From: Paenibacillus polysaccharolyticus | GTDB taxonomy: Bacteria > Bacillota > Bacilli > Paenibacillales > Paenibacillaceae | Assembly: GCF_900102085.1 (NCBI RefSeq) | Contig: NZ_FMVM01000001.1 | Span: forward strand, 434,001 to 498,000 | Length of the DNA: 64,000 nucleotides | Reading direction: 5' to 3' | Part shown: positions 8,238-18,081 of the stretch, one piece after another | Position numbering within the stretch: the first letter of the stretch is position 1 | Layout: every line of letters begins with the position of its first letter | Translations under genes and position numbers: made by a program | The notes under the pieces: generated by a model | The model's database searches: none | The model's input: the letters and a program-made list of their open reading frames with translations, nothing else | Told to the model about the DNA's origin: nothing

Positions 8238-9771
8238 GCTTACCGCCTCCAGACTTGGTCATATATCTCATCAGTGTTTCCTGCGATGCCTGCTCCCTGC
8301 TGACTTCACCCGTAATTCGTCCGGCATTCATCACATAGATCCGGTCACACAAACCCAGCACTTCCGGCAGCTCCGATGAAATCACCAGCACACCCTTACC
8401 TTCGGCAGCAAGCCGGTGGATAATCGTATAAATTTCAAACTTGGCACCCACGTCGATCCCGCGTGTCGGCTCATCCAGAATGAGAATATCCGGCCCGGCA
8501 AAAATCCATTTGCTCAGTACCACCTTCTGCTGGTTACCTCCGCTCAGATTCCCGGTTTTCTGCAGGATATTAGGAGCCTTGATGTTCATGCTTTTCTTCA
8601 TCTCTTCCGCAACCAGCACTTCCTCCTGCTCGTTCACAACGGCATTACGGGTCAGTTTACCAAGTCCGGTGAGGGAAATATTGCGTTTGATATCATCCAT
8701 CAAAATAAGGCCATATTCCTTGCGATCCTCCGTCACATAAGCAAAACCATTCTGAATCGCCTCGGTCACACTGTTATTCTGAATCGGCTTGCCATCCTTG
8801 ATCAGCTGCCCCGAGATGTTACGGCCATATGATTTGCCGAAAATACTCATTGCAAGCTCTGTACGTCCTGCGCCCATCAGTCCCGCGATCCCTACGATCT
8901 CGCCGCGTCTGATGTTCATGTTGATCTGATCCAGCACCTTGCGCTCGGCCTGATGCTCGTGGTACACCGTCCAGTCTTTCACTTCCAGCACCACGTCACC
9001 AATGGTGGCATGACGTTCAGGGTAGCGGCTCGTCAGGTCCCGTCCAACCATGCCGCTGATGATGCGATCCTCGGTGACGTTATCCTTTTTCATATCGAGC
9101 GTTTCAATCGTCTTGCCATCCCTCAGGATCGTCACCGCATCCGAGACCTTGGACACCTCGTTCAGCTTGTGAGAGATGAGGATACAGGCGATGCCCTGCT
9201 TTTTGAATTCCAGCATCAGTTGCAGCAGATTTTCACTGTCGTCTTCATTCAACGCTGCCGTAGGCTCATCCAGAATAAGCAGACGTACTTTTTTGGAGAG
9301 CGCTTTCGCAATTTCAACCAGTTGCTGCTTACCTACCCCGATGCTGGATACCAGCGTGTTCGGGTTTTCATTCAGACCTACTTTGCCAAGTAGTTCACGT
9401 GTCCCGATAAAGGTTTCCTTCCAATTCACGATGCCTCTGCTTGCACGCTCATTGCCCAGATATATATTTTCCGCAATGGAGAGATACGGGATCAGCGCGA
9501 GCTCCTGATGAATAATGACAATGCCCAGATCCTCGCTCTGTTTGATATCTTTGAACTCACACGTCTTACCGCGGAACAAAATGTCCCCTTCATAGCTTCC
9601 ATGCGGGTATACTCCGCTAAGCACCTTCATCAGCGTAGACTTGCCTGCGCCATTCTCGCCGCAGATGGAATGAATCTCGCCTTCCCGAATTTTCAGGTTG
9701 ACGTTCTCCAGCGCTTTGACGCCCGGAAACGTTTTGGTAATGTTCTTCATTTCAAGAATAATGTCCGTCAT
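8221..9771 (-). CDS. Sugar ABC transporter ATP-binding protein (XylG/GguA/MmsA family)
   Basis: This 516-residue protein contains two ABC ATPase cassettes. Cassette 1 has Walker [10 protein letters not shown], signature [15 protein letters not shown], Walker [12 protein letters not shown] and ISHKL. Cassette 2 has a degenerate Walker A ([10 protein letters not shown]), signature [14 protein letters not shown], Walker [17 protein letters not shown] and ISSELPE. This architecture is the carbohydrate CUT2 class, in which one polypeptide supplies both ATP sites. The open frame reaches 9801, but AAAGGAG eight bases before the ATG at 9771 fixes the start. It is the second gene of the transporter cluster. 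Confidence 0.95.
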   Translation of the reverse strand: MTDIILEMKNITKTFPGVKALENVNLKIREGEIHSICGENGAGKSTLMKVLSGVYPHGSYEGDILFRGKTCEFKDIKQSEDLGIVIIHQELALIPYLSIAENIYLGNERASRGIVNWKETFIGTRELLGKVGLNENPNTLVSSIGVGKQQLVEIAKALSKKVRLLILDEPTAALNEDDSENLLQLMLEFKKQGIACILISHKLNEVSKVSDAVTILRDGKTIETLDMKKDNVTEDRIISGMVGRDLTSRYPERHATIGDVVLEVKDWTVYHEHQAERKVLDQINMNIRRGEIVGIAGLMGAGRTELAMSIFGKSYGRNISGQLIKDGKPIQNNSVTEAIQNGFAYVTEDRKEYGLILMDDIKRNISLTGLGKLTRNAVVNEQEEVLVAEEMKKSMNIKAPNILQKTGNLSGGNQQKVVLSKWIFAGPDILILDEPTRGIDVGAKFEIYTIIHRLAAEGKGVLVISSELPEVLGLCDRIYVMNAGRITGEVSREQASQETLMRYMTKSGGGKHGNGN

Positions 9772-9859
9772 GGCATGTGCTCCTTTCCTTGGATGATGCA
9801 TTATGGCACACCGATCTTTTGCAACGTATTTATGAGCGCCCTACCTATTTCATCACACT

Positions 9860-10945
9860 TTACGGTAGGCCTATTTCTTCTTTGGTGTAATACTTGCTGC
9901 CTACAATATCTTTTTCCACATTGGTACGATCTACAGAGATCGGGTCGAGCAGATACGCAGGAACAACCATTAATCCGTTGTTATATGACTTTGTGTCATT
10001 CACCTCTGCTTGTTTTCCTTGCAAAATGCTGTTAGCCATCTCCACTGTTTTCTCGGCGAGCTTACGTGTGTCCTTGAAGACCGTCTGCGTCTGTTCTCCA
10101 GCCACAATGGACTTGATGGATGCCAGTTCCGCATCCTGCCCCGTAATAACCGGAAGCGGTTTGTTCGGCTTGCCGTAGCCAATGCCCTTCAGAGATGAGA
10201 TAATCCCGATACTGATTCCGTCATACGGAGATAATACCGCATCCAGATTATCGCCTGAATAGTAAGCACTCAGCAGGTTATCCATCCTTGATTGGGCCAA
10301 AGCCCCGTCCCAGCGCAGTGTGGCAATTTGCGCCATCGTCATCTGTTTGCTTCGGACGACCAGTTTGCCAGAGTCAATATACGGTTTGAGCACCGACATC
10401 GCACCGTCGAAGAAAAAGTATGCATTGTTATCATCCGGTGATCCACCAAACAACTCAATGTTAAACGGCCCCTTGCCATCCTTAAGCCCCAGCTTCTGTT
10501 CAATATAGGAGGCTTGTAGCACCCCGACTTTAAAGTTGTCAAATGTAGCATAGTAAGTCAGATATGGCGTGTTACGAATAAGTCGGTCATACGAGATGAC
10601 CTGAATGCCTTCGTCATGTGCCTTCTTGATGACATCGGTCAGCGTATTTCCGTCTACAGATGCAATGACCATGACATCAACACCTTTGGTAATCATGTTC
10701 TCAATCTGGGAGATTTGATTCTCAACCACGTCTTCGGCGTACTGAAGATCTGTTTTGTAACCTTGCTCCTGAAACAGACGAACCATATTCTCTCCGTCGC
10801 CCACCCAGCGTTCCGATGATTTGGTAGGCATGGATATGCCGACATATCCTTTCTCCTTGCTTCCCACATCACTTTCAGCCAGATTACAGGCTGAGAGCAT
10901 GACGGACATTACCAGAAGCCAGATGAGTATTACTCCTTTTTTCAT
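9860..10945 (-). CDS. Sugar-binding lipoprotein (ChvE/XylF-type)
   Basis: This 361-residue protein begins with a lipoprotein signal: KK, a hydrophobic core and the lipobox LSAC (Cys about 20). The rest is a periplasmic-binding-protein fold of the CUT2 class: [52 protein letters not shown], the [24 protein letters not shown] block typical of XylF/ChvE-like proteins, [15 protein letters not shown] and [10 protein letters not shown]. It should capture the sugar outside the membrane and deliver it to the permease. ATG 10945 has AAGGGG eight bases upstream, although the frame is open to 11011. A cre site lies 47 bases upstream. Confidence 0.92.
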   Translation of the reverse strand: MKKGVILIWLLVMSVMLSACNLAESDVGSKEKGYVGISMPTKSSERWVGDGENMVRLFQEQGYKTDLQYAEDVVENQISQIENMITKGVDVMVIASVDGNTLTDVIKKAHDEGIQVISYDRLIRNTPYLTYYATFDNFKVGVLQASYIEQKLGLKDGKGPFNIELFGGSPDDNNAYFFFDGAMSVLKPYIDSGKLVVRSKQMTMAQIATLRWDGALAQSRMDNLLSAYYSGDNLDAVLSPYDGISIGIISSLKGIGYGKPNKPLPVITGQDAELASIKSIVAGEQTQTVFKDTRKLAEKTVEMANSILQGKQAEVNDTKSYNNGLMVVPAYLLDPISVDRTNVEKDIVGSKYYTKEEIGLP

Positions 10946-10991
10946 ATGAAGTTCCCCTTTCCTCACGTCATCGCGTTCGGTATGATTCGTA

Positions 10992-11006
10992 AGATAACGC
11001 TTACAA
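10992..11006. promoter_or_regulatory. cre site (CcpA operator) upstream of the sugar transporter
   Basis: On the minus strand TTGTAAGCGTTATCT matches every position of the cre consensus WTGNAARCGYWWWCW. It lies 47 bases upstream of the binding-protein start, where CcpA bound with HPr-Ser-P would repress transcription when glucose is present. Confidence 0.8.
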
Positions 11007-11138
11007 CACACGGAGTATCTTGCAGTTGCTTATTGTTCCTCTCTGCATCCCATGGTAGCATTTCGCAGCGAGCAAGGTCTTTGCAGGTTTTGAACCTTTT
11101 TTATAAAAATTTAACTTTTGATGGAAAAGGGCAAACGA

Positions 11139-11180
11139 AAAACCCACCACAGGTGGTTAACCTTTAAAGGTGGGTTTGTT
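11139..11180 (-). terminator. Intrinsic terminator after the response-regulator gene
   Basis: AAACCCACC / GGTGGGTTT forms a 9-bp stem, with an inner AACC/GGTT-like pairing. On the minus strand it is followed by TTTTTCGTTT. It separates the sensing cluster from the transporter cluster, so the latter needs its own promoter. Confidence 0.85.
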
Positions 11181-11222
11181 TGTAGCCTATTGATATCCAT
11201 ACTTCCGATGAAGCTTCGAAAT

Positions 11223-12500
11223 CTACACAGAACCTGCGCTGGAACTGTCTGTTCCGCCATTTTTACGATATTGGGCAGGCGAGATACCCATCGTTTTTTT
11301 GAACGCTGTGCTGAAATAGTGCTGTGTATCATACCCTACGCGTTCAGCGATGGTATGGATCGGGAGTGACGTGGAGTCCAGTAGCTGTGCGGCTTTACGA
11401 ATACGGGCATGAGTGACAAGAGTAACGAACGAGTCGTTTAACTCTTTTTTCAACACACGACTGAGATATACTGCCGACACCTGCAAACGGGATGCCAGTG
11501 ATTCCAGCGTCAACTCCCGTTCTGCGTACTCCTCCTGAATCAGCTGCCTTGCTCTGCGAACGAGCGGAGAGAGCTTCACTTCTTCGTATACCTGTTCACG
11601 GCAATGCCGATACGTACCCGGCACCTCTTCCAGCGTCCCCCTATGAGGTTCAACATGGGCATGAACAGCGATGTTCAGGCAAGCACTAATCTGCTGCTCC
11701 AGCAGGAGTGCAATCTCCTCAGGGGTCTCCTGCCACAGGCAGATCCCGATAACACTACTAGCATCACGAAAGAGCACGTGCGGATGATCTCCGAGCAGTT
11801 CTGCTATGATATTTTCCATGGCATACAGAAACAGCTGACGATCATTCTCCCTCAGTATGGTCTGACGCGCCTCGGCAGCAGGCCAACGCACCACTCCAAC
11901 TTGTACAGGCGATACAGACGGCAGATGTAGAAAAGCAAGTTGCTCCATCAGACTATTACCATCTACCTGTCCTTTCATCCACTCCTGACAAAATCGCTGA
12001 CGAAGGAGCGGAATATTGCGTTCAATCTGCTCTGCCGCCTGTCTGACATAGGCTGTCCGCTGATGCTCCTCATCCAGACGCTGACGTAACCGCTCCAGTG
12101 CAGCTCTCAATTGGTCTGCTTGTACAGGCTTCAGGATGTAATCCTCCACCCCGAGACGAACCGCTTCTTGCGCATAAGCGAATTCATCGTGCCCCGATAT
12201 GATCAGATACCGAACCCCGGGGCACTGTTCCTGTAAAGCACGAATCAGTTCAATCCCATTCAGGAACGGCATATTCATATCGACCAGCACGACATGTACA
12301 TTCAACTCAACTGCCCGTTCGAGCGCTTCTTCACCGTCCTCGGCTTCACCGACAACCTCCATGCCAAGTGTAGCCCAATCCATAGCCTCGCGGATTCCTT
12401 CTCGAATAATCGGTTCATCGTCGGCAATCAGCACTCGATACAGGTTATCCGTTGCATTGACATTGACAGGTTGCACTGTATAGTCCACGACCCTCTTCAC
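11223..12500 (-). CDS. Response regulator, YesN/AraC type
   Basis: This 425-residue protein has an N-terminal receiver domain (about 20-140) with acidic pocket DDE and phospho-acceptor Asp74 in VVLVDMNMP, a linker of about 180 residues, and a C-terminal AraC helix-turn-helix pair (about 320-415) with SLASRLQVSAVYLSRVLKK and IAERVGYDTQHYFSTAFKKTMGISPAQYRK. The GTG start at 12500 overlaps the stop of the kinase gene, so translation is coupled; a second GTG four codons later has better spacing from AAGGAG. Phosphorylation by the adjacent YesM-type kinase should make it activate the downstream sugar transporter (inferred from gene order). Confidence 0.93.
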   Translation of the reverse strand: MKRVVDYTVQPVNVNATDNLYRVLIADDEPIIREGIREAMDWATLGMEVVGEAEDGEEALERAVELNVHVVLVDMNMPFLNGIELIRALQEQCPGVRYLIISGHDEFAYAQEAVRLGVEDYILKPVQADQLRAALERLRQRLDEEHQRTAYVRQAAEQIERNIPLLRQRFCQEWMKGQVDGNSLMEQLAFLHLPSVSPVQVGVVRWPAAEARQTILRENDRQLFLYAMENIIAELLGDHPHVLFRDASSVIGICLWQETPEEIALLLEQQISACLNIAVHAHVEPHRGTLEEVPGTYRHCREQVYEEVKLSPLVRRARQLIQEEYAERELTLESLASRLQVSAVYLSRVLKKELNDSFVTLVTHARIRKAAQLLDSTSLPIHTIAERVGYDTQHYFSTAFKKTMGISPAQYRKNGGTDSSSAGSV

Positions 12501-14449
12501 TCCTTCTCTCGTCGATCTTGATTATCTCGGGGCTCAACCCGGGAAGGTATTGTTACAGGCATTTCCCGCATCAGTGGATGAACAATCGTAACGCGGGTTC
12601 CCTCACCCTGCCTGCTGTCCAGCCAAATCCCATAGTCACTGCCAAATGATAATCTTAATCGTGCCTGTACATTCAGCATCCCGTAACTTTTACCCGTCCA
12701 CTCCGGTGAAGTCGATTCCAGACTCTCCATCGGCATATCCAGCAGCTGCAGCATCTCCGCCAGTCGTTCTTCGCTCATTCCGGCTCCGTCGTCCTTAATT
12801 GTCAGATGTAGCCGCCCCTGCTCCACATTCCCTTCTATGACAATGTGGCCTGGGCCTCGTCTGCCCTTGATCCCATGGTATATCGCATTTTCTACCAAAG
12901 GCTGGAGTAACAGCTTCAGCACATACAAGTTGTGCAATTCTTCCGGGACATGGATGGTGTACCCAAGACGATCCCGATATCTGGTCTGCTGAATCTGCAG
13001 ATAACTGCTGATATGTTCCAGCTCAGAGTGTAGGGGAATATAATCCTGTCCCTTGCTGAGTCCGATTCGAAACAAACGGGACAGTGCCCCAACCATATTA
13101 GACACACCGTCAGCGCCTTCTTTTCGAGCCATCCAGTGAATCGTATCCAGCGTATTATATAAAAAATGAGGCTTGATATGCTCTTGTAAACTGCGCATCT
13201 CTGCATCCCGTTTCTGCCGTTCCCTCAGTTCATTCAGCGTAATCAGCTGACGAATCTGGCTCAGCATTCGGTTAAAACTATTTCCCAGCATACCGATCTC
13301 ATCGGCACGATCACTCCACCGGCCTGCGTTGAGATTGCCCGTTTCGGCTCTGCGCATATAAGACATCAACCGGAAGATCGGCTGCGCAATGGAGCGGGAA
13401 AACCACAAAGATGCACTCAGACCAAACAAACACACGACAAAGACAAAACTAACCACATAAAACTGAATCTGTCGCACCTCGGAGATCGACTCTTTGGTTG
13501 GAAACACCCCCACCGTTCTCCAGCCCGTAAAGGTAGATGACTGATACATGAATAATAACGCTTCGCCATCCACATCTTTCGTAAACGTTCCGCCCTCTCC
13601 CGAAGCAAACCAGCTCGCCGGAATATGTTCAATGAGCGGATGTTCGGGTCTGTATACACTTTGTCCTTCGGCATCCGTGACCATGACATAACCGGATTTG
13701 CCAAGGGTTACATTACGAGCCGCCTGTGAAACGGACCTCAGCTTGAGGTCAATTAGTACAGCCCCCTTCACGAGCCCGGTCGTTTCATCCGTGACAGAGC
13801 GGGCGACCGATACAATCTCATCATCCTTATACCGGACATGGGTGGTCATGTTGCGCTCTCGCGGCTGACCCAGTACCGTGAAAATCCCTGGTTGCATTGC
13901 AGCCTTCCGATACCACTCTTCCTCGGTCAGACGTTGCTCCGTTCGAGGATACATCTCATTGCTTATATAGTCACCGTTGCCGTTCACAAGCACGATGCCC
14001 GCAATTTCCGGGTACAATGTGGTGAATCCTTGCAAAGTCTGTTTGATGCCATACAAACGGTTCTGTTCAGATTCCGTATACGCTTGGCTGGCTTGTCTTT
14101 CGACGCGTTCATGTTCACGTGTGTTCCCGTCTCCACCGATCTTCTCGTCCATGAAAGCATTGACGTCTGGTTCGAATGCAATCAGGTAGGTCATATTTTG
14201 CAAATTCTCCATCTTGGTATTCAACGCTTCATTGACCTTGCCAATCAGCTGCATCGTATGTCCCTCTACCTGTCGCTCCACGACTCGTTCTACCGTCCAA
14301 TTCACGAGCAGACCCAAACCGACGGACGGCACGATGGCAAAAAGCAGAAATAACAGCATCAATTGGTATCGTAATGGCATGTTACGCAGACGCAGGCGGC
14401 GTACACCGTTCACAAGCTCAGAGCGCCATGTTCTCTGTTTATTTGGCAT
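12497..14449 (-). CDS. Sensor histidine kinase, YesM type
   Basis: This kinase of about 650 residues has an N-terminal membrane helix (about 28-50), a large extracellular Cache-like sensing domain (about 50-330), a second membrane helix (about 335-357), a HAMP domain, and a His_kinase domain with EHIKPHFLYNTLDTIHWMAR carrying the phospho-acceptor His. It ends with a HATPase domain (QPLVENAIYHGIK N-box, IKDDGAGMS). The start is uncertain: the frame opens at ATG 14464, and ATG 14449 sits after a GGATGAT-like weak ribosome site. Either start overlaps the end of the upstream binding-protein gene, giving translational coupling. Confidence 0.92.
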   Translation of the reverse strand: MPNKQRTWRSELVNGVRRLRLRNMPLRYQLMLLFLLFAIVPSVGLGLLVNWTVERVVERQVEGHTMQLIGKVNEALNTKMENLQNMTYLIAFEPDVNAFMDEKIGGDGNTREHERVERQASQAYTESEQNRLYGIKQTLQGFTTLYPEIAGIVLVNGNGDYISNEMYPRTEQRLTEEEWYRKAAMQPGIFTVLGQPRERNMTTHVRYKDDEIVSVARSVTDETTGLVKGAVLIDLKLRSVSQAARNVTLGKSGYVMVTDAEGQSVYRPEHPLIEHIPASWFASGEGGTFTKDVDGEALLFMYQSSTFTGWRTVGVFPTKESISEVRQIQFYVVSFVFVVCLFGLSASLWFSRSIAQPIFRLMSYMRRAETGNLNAGRWSDRADEIGMLGNSFNRMLSQIRQLITLNELRERQKRDAEMRSLQEHIKPHFLYNTLDTIHWMARKEGADGVSNMVGALSRLFRIGLSKGQDYIPLHSELEHISSYLQIQQTRYRDRLGYTIHVPEELHNLYVLKLLLQPLVENAIYHGIKGRRGPGHIVIEGNVEQGRLHLTIKDDGAGMSEERLAEMLQLLDMPMESLESTSPEWTGKSYGMLNVQARLRLSFGSDYGIWLDSRQGEGTRVTIVHPLMREMPVTIPSRVEPRDNQDRREKE

Positions 14450-15452
14450 AATAATCATCCACATTTGAACGTGTCACGACCGAGATCCCCGTATCTACCG
14501 TTACAGGCAGCGGTGCATTTTCCCCTGAAGGCGAAGGCGCAGGCACGGTCAAGTGATGGTGCAGATGGAACAGATATTGGAGTGACCAGTACCCCATGTT
14601 CCAGGTCCCTTGTGCAATCGTAGCCGATATCGTACCATTTTGGATCAGATCAAGTGTCGCTTTATTTGTGTCAAACGAGATGATGCGTAGCTTCTGGCCA
14701 TTGCCCGGATCTGTATTTTGCACTGCTTCTCCAGCTCCGGCGCCTCCCGTTGCCTCGGTGACAAATATACCCGCCAGCTTCGGATGTGCCTTCATCATCC
14801 GGATCGTTTCATCCCGGGATTTCAACGTATCTCCATGTCCATCCGCAATTTCGACGACCTGCATATTGGGGTATCGCTGCTGAATCGTTTCGCGGAATCC
14901 GTTGGTGCGTTCCTCATGATTCTGCTGTCCCGGCAACGTTAATACAGCGACTTCTCCTTCACGACCGAGTAGCTCGGCCATTTTATCCGCTGCCGTTACG
15001 CCTGCCTTGTAATTATCCGTCCCCAAAAAAGAATACGCCTGACTCCCCGGTGCATCGGCATCGAACAGGATTACAGGAATATCCGCTTCTACAGCTTTAT
15101 TGATCGCTGGAATTAACGATTTTGGATCAATTGCGGATATAGCAATGCCTGCAGGTTTGCGCGCAATGGCCTGTTCAATCACCGTGATCTGCTCTTTGGC
15201 ATCATACCGTGTAGCCCCGCGATATTCGACGGTCACGCCCAGCGCATCCGCGGCATCCTCAAAACCTTTCAGCGGACTCTTCCAATATTCCAGTCCGGAC
15301 TGAAACGTAATCATCATGTACGTCTCACCCAGATCACCGCGAAGTCCGCGGTTTTCCCACGAGCTGTTTACCTGACTGGTATATTCAAATCTCAATACAT
15401 ACAATGCAAACGCCGCAATCAGCACAATATAGATCAGCAGCATTTTTTTCAT
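14439..15452 (-). CDS. Membrane-anchored sugar-binding protein of a sensing system
   Basis: This 337-residue periplasmic-binding-protein-like protein belongs to the ribose/rhizopine type 1 fold: YMMITFQSGLEYWKSPLKGFEDAADALGV, GIAISAIDPKSLIPAINKAVEADIPVILFDADAP, FLGTDNYKAGVTAADKM and VLTLPGQQNHEERTNGF. The N-terminus is KKMLLIYIVLIAAFALYVL without a lipobox, so it is probably an uncleaved membrane anchor. It is encoded directly upstream of, and overlapping, the YesM-type kinase. Clostridial XylFII-LytS/YesN systems use such a binding protein to present sugar to the kinase. By analogy this protein is a co-sensor rather than a transporter part. ATG 15452 follows GAGGAAGTG. A cre site lies upstream. 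Confidence 0.88.
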   Translation of the reverse strand: MKKMLLIYIVLIAAFALYVLRFEYTSQVNSSWENRGLRGDLGETYMMITFQSGLEYWKSPLKGFEDAADALGVTVEYRGATRYDAKEQITVIEQAIARKPAGIAISAIDPKSLIPAINKAVEADIPVILFDADAPGSQAYSFLGTDNYKAGVTAADKMAELLGREGEVAVLTLPGQQNHEERTNGFRETIQQRYPNMQVVEIADGHGDTLKSRDETIRMMKAHPKLAGIFVTEATGGAGAGEAVQNTDPGNGQKLRIISFDTNKATLDLIQNGTISATIAQGTWNMGYWSLQYLFHLHHHLTVPAPSPSGENAPLPVTVDTGISVVTRSNVDDYYAK

Positions 15453-15510
15453 TTTTGTTCACTTCCTCAAGTGGTCTATGTCAGTCTGTACATCCTCACT
15501 CCGTTATCGA

Positions 15511-15525
15511 TTGTAAACGCAATCA
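15511..15525. promoter_or_regulatory. cre site (CcpA operator) upstream of the sensing cluster
   Basis: TTGTAAACGCAATCA matches WTGNAARCGYWWWCW at every position, 59 bases upstream of the sensing binding-protein start. The sensing cluster and the transporter it presumably controls are therefore each under likely catabolite repression. Confidence 0.75.
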
Positions 15526-15757
15526 TTCAAAAAGGGAACCTCTCTATATAAGTTGACTAAAGATTTACACAGTGCACTCCGTTAACGTGTAAATAAAATA
15601 CGCACAACTTTTATAGAGAGCGTAATGATTAGGGGAACCACGCCTAATGATCTCAAGCTCCGCTACGCAATAATGTACTATAGCTCTGGTCTGCTCCGCC
15701 GTATGATTACAACAATGAACGTGAAATTTGAATCTATCATCGAAGAAGGAGCTTAAC

Positions 15758-16342
15758 ATGAATATACTAACCTTTTTAATCTACTGTATCGTTGTCACTT
15801 TCACACCCGGCCCCAGCAATATTGTCATTCTCTCCTCCACGCAAAAAGTAGGCGCACGCCGCACCATGCCTTATGTCTGGGGAGCTACCTTAGCTTTCGG
15901 TCTGTTGCTGACCGCGTCTGCTTTGTTAAATCAGCTTCTCGCTGACATCTTGCCAGGCATCTTGCAAGTCATGCAGATCATCGGCGGCATTTACATGCTA
16001 TACCTCGCTTATCAGGTCTATCGAATGGGCTCTACTGAAGCCGCTCCCCAGGCTATATTAGGCTTTTGGAACGGTGTAATGATGCAATTCGTGAATCCCA
16101 AGGTTGTGCTGTTTACCTTCACCGTCATTCCAGCTTATGTACTTCCTTACGTCGCTGCAGAATCATGGTCTGCGTTCTTCTATGTTATGCTGATTACGTG
16201 TATTGGTTTTCTGGCTTACTCCAGCTGGGTGGTGTTCGGCACGATCTTTCGATCCTTGCTGAATCGTTACCAGCGAACATGTAGTATGCTGATGGCTCTT
16301 TTTTTGATATACTCAGCCATTATTGTATCAGGTGTGATCTAA
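15758..16342 (+). CDS. LysE/RhtB family amino-acid exporter
   Basis: This 194-residue membrane protein has about six helices. It carries the LysE/RhtB N-terminal signature FTPGPSNIVILSSTQKVGARRTMPYVWGA and a central YLAYQVYRMG followed by FWNGVMMQFVNPKVVLFTFTVIPA, typical of RhtB-type exporters of amino acids or their derivatives. The frame is open from 15728, but AAGAAGGA before ATG 15758 supports that start. An AraC-type regulator follows 30 bases later on the same strand and probably controls it; the pairing of LysE exporters with such regulators is common. Confidence 0.92.
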   Translation: MNILTFLIYCIVVTFTPGPSNIVILSSTQKVGARRTMPYVWGATLAFGLLLTASALLNQLLADILPGILQVMQIIGGIYMLYLAYQVYRMGSTEAAPQAILGFWNGVMMQFVNPKVVLFTFTVIPAYVLPYVAAESWSAFFYVMLITCIGFLAYSSWVVFGTIFRSLLNRYQRTCSMLMALFLIYSAIIVSGVI

Positions 16343-16372
16343 CGACTTATTTCATCTGAGGAGGTGTGCGGT

Positions 16373-17152
16373 ATGGAACAGTTTAGCTACAAAAGATCAG
16401 AAGACGTGCTGGCTCTATCCGCCAGCTTCACCGATTTCACCTATAAAAAGCATTGCCATGAGGAATATGCCGTAGGTGTAACGCTGCGCGGCATTCAGCA
16501 ATATCATCTGGAAGGTCACTATCAGGCCTCACATCCGAACGGCGTCATGCTGTTTAACCGCGAGCAATTACATGATGGAAGTTCCTATGATAAAGAGGGT
16601 ATTGATTATGTGATGCTTTACCTGAAGGCTGAATTAGTTGAAGAAATTATGGGTAGAAAGGAACTTCGCTTCTCCACTCCCATCGTCTATGATCCAAAGC
16701 TTGCCCGAAGCATTCTCATGCTGAACGATGCCGTGCAGCACAGACAGGACGAAGCCGAGTGTAGCACCCGGTTGTTTGAACTCGTGCATATGCTCGCTCA
16801 GGAGGAACAGCCTGCAAGGCTCTGGAAACCTCAGGACAGTCTTGTTCGCAAAGCAAAAGAGATTATGTTTTGCAGCACCGCAGACGTGCTGAAACTGGAA
16901 GATCTATCAGCTGAATTCGGCCTGTCGAAGTTTCAGTTTATCCGTGAATTCAAAGCCCATACTGGCTTTTCACCCTATCAATTTTTCCTGAACTGCAAGG
17001 TCGAACATGCCCGTCAATCGCTTGAGAAACATAGAGACATCTATACCGCCGTGGCTGACTGCGGCTTTGTCGATCTGACCCATCTGAACAGACATTTCAA
17101 GCGAGTATTCGGTGTGACCGCGCATGATTATATGGTACAGCTCCAGCGTTAA
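16373..17152 (+). CDS. AraC family transcriptional regulator
   Basis: This protein of about 259 residues has an N-terminal cupin-like AraC ligand-binding domain (YKKHCHEEYAVGVTLRGIQQYHLEG, GVMLFNREQLHDG) and a C-terminal AraC helix-turn-helix domain (about residues 165-255: LEDLSAEFGLSKFQFIREFKAHTGFSPYQFFLNCKVEHAR...VADCGFVDLTHLNRHFKRVFGVTAHDY). GAGGAGG lies five bases upstream of GTG/ATG; ATG 16373 is preferred. It follows the LysE-type exporter and likely activates it in response to the exported compound (inferred). Confidence 0.92.
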   Translation: MEQFSYKRSEDVLALSASFTDFTYKKHCHEEYAVGVTLRGIQQYHLEGHYQASHPNGVMLFNREQLHDGSSYDKEGIDYVMLYLKAELVEEIMGRKELRFSTPIVYDPKLARSILMLNDAVQHRQDEAECSTRLFELVHMLAQEEQPARLWKPQDSLVRKAKEIMFCSTADVLKLEDLSAEFGLSKFQFIREFKAHTGFSPYQFFLNCKVEHARQSLEKHRDIYTAVADCGFVDLTHLNRHFKRVFGVTAHDYMVQLQR

Positions 17153-17219
17153 TATAGAGTTACAGCACTCGGACCGTATGCTCATCACCCACCGGAATCA
17201 AAAACACAGCTGAAAAATC

Positions 17220-17266
17220 AACATCCCCTTACGGAGTGTATATAGGTCCATAAGGGGATGTTTGGT
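17220..17266 (+). terminator. Terminator after the AraC gene
   Basis: AACATCCCCTTA and TAAGGGGATGTT form a 12-bp stem around a 19-base loop, followed by TGG. The T-run is short, so efficiency is uncertain. Confidence 0.6.
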
Positions 17267-17330
17267 CAGGTAAATTCCACTGCACGCTGCGTTCACTGCA
17301 GCTCTTGTCCTTCATATGGCCGCTCTCATA

Positions 17331-17903
17331 TTATGCTCTCCGCTGTTTCTTTCTCCACAGCGAGCCACCTACCAGCGCAAGTATGACAACTGCACCCCCA
17401 GCATATAGCGAAATCATCCACGGATTGCTATATCCACTGCTGCTGTCCGTGAAATCATCAGAGCTTACAGGAGTGCCTTTGCCCAACATATTAATTGCTT
17501 CTCCAGCCTGTTCAATCTGAAGATTACCGCTACATAGGCTGCTGTATAATTTGCCATCCTTATCATCCTGATTAGCAAAAATAAGATAAGACTGATCTTT
17601 TGCCAATGTTATTCCACAGGCACCTTCGCCCATATTATTAATCAATATGGTTGTCTTTTTTGTATCTACGCCTTTCCAGGTCGTGTCTACATCCAGCGTA
17701 TATTTCTTATATTCCCTACTACTGATTATGGAGTCGCCTCCGATCTCGACTACTTTCCCCGTAAATACAGCGCTATACGTTTCCAACTTCTCCTTAACAC
17801 TGGATTCGACACAACTGCACGCGTATGCCCGCTCCCCTGGCCAAACCATCACATTTGCTACAAAAAACAACAGAACTAAAACGGCCGCCCCCACTCTCCT
17901 CAT
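17331..17903 (-). CDS. Secreted TIMP/NTR-like protein with C-terminal membrane anchor
   Basis: This 190-residue protein has a signal peptide (residues 1-27, ending AYA) followed at once by CSCVESSVKEKLETYSAVFTGKVVEI. That pattern matches the bacterial tissue-inhibitor-of-metalloproteinase (NTR-fold) proteins, which start with Cys-x-Cys after the signal cleavage site. Two more cysteines (GACGI and SSLCSGNL) could form disulfides. A C-terminal helix (about 163-182, ISLYAGGAVVILALVGGSLW) followed by RKKQRR anchors it in the membrane; no LPxTG motif is present. The bacterial function of this family is unknown. The start has GGGAG nine bases upstream. Confidence 0.75.
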   Translation of the reverse strand: MRRVGAAVLVLLFFVANVMVWPGERAYACSCVESSVKEKLETYSAVFTGKVVEIGGDSIISSREYKKYTLDVDTTWKGVDTKKTTILINNMGEGACGITLAKDQSYLIFANQDDKDGKLYSSLCSGNLQIEQAGEAINMLGKGTPVSSDDFTDSSSGYSNPWMISLYAGGAVVILALVGGSLWRKKQRRA

Positions 17904-18081
17904 CCTTACATTCTCCCCCTTTGAATTATCTTGAAGCCCCTCTTATCTTACTAACGTCTCCATTTTCGTTTTTGTTTGTTTTATTGTAGAATGTTAACAC
18001 TATGTTTCGAGCGAACAATACTTTCGTTCAACAACGATAACTATAATCAAAAACATCATGGATGACGGAGGAACTTAACAT

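Noticed and set aside
17331..17450. Sortase LPxTG anchor in the TIMP-like protein
   Set aside because: The C-terminal helix and basic tail are present, but no LPxTG-like motif precedes them.
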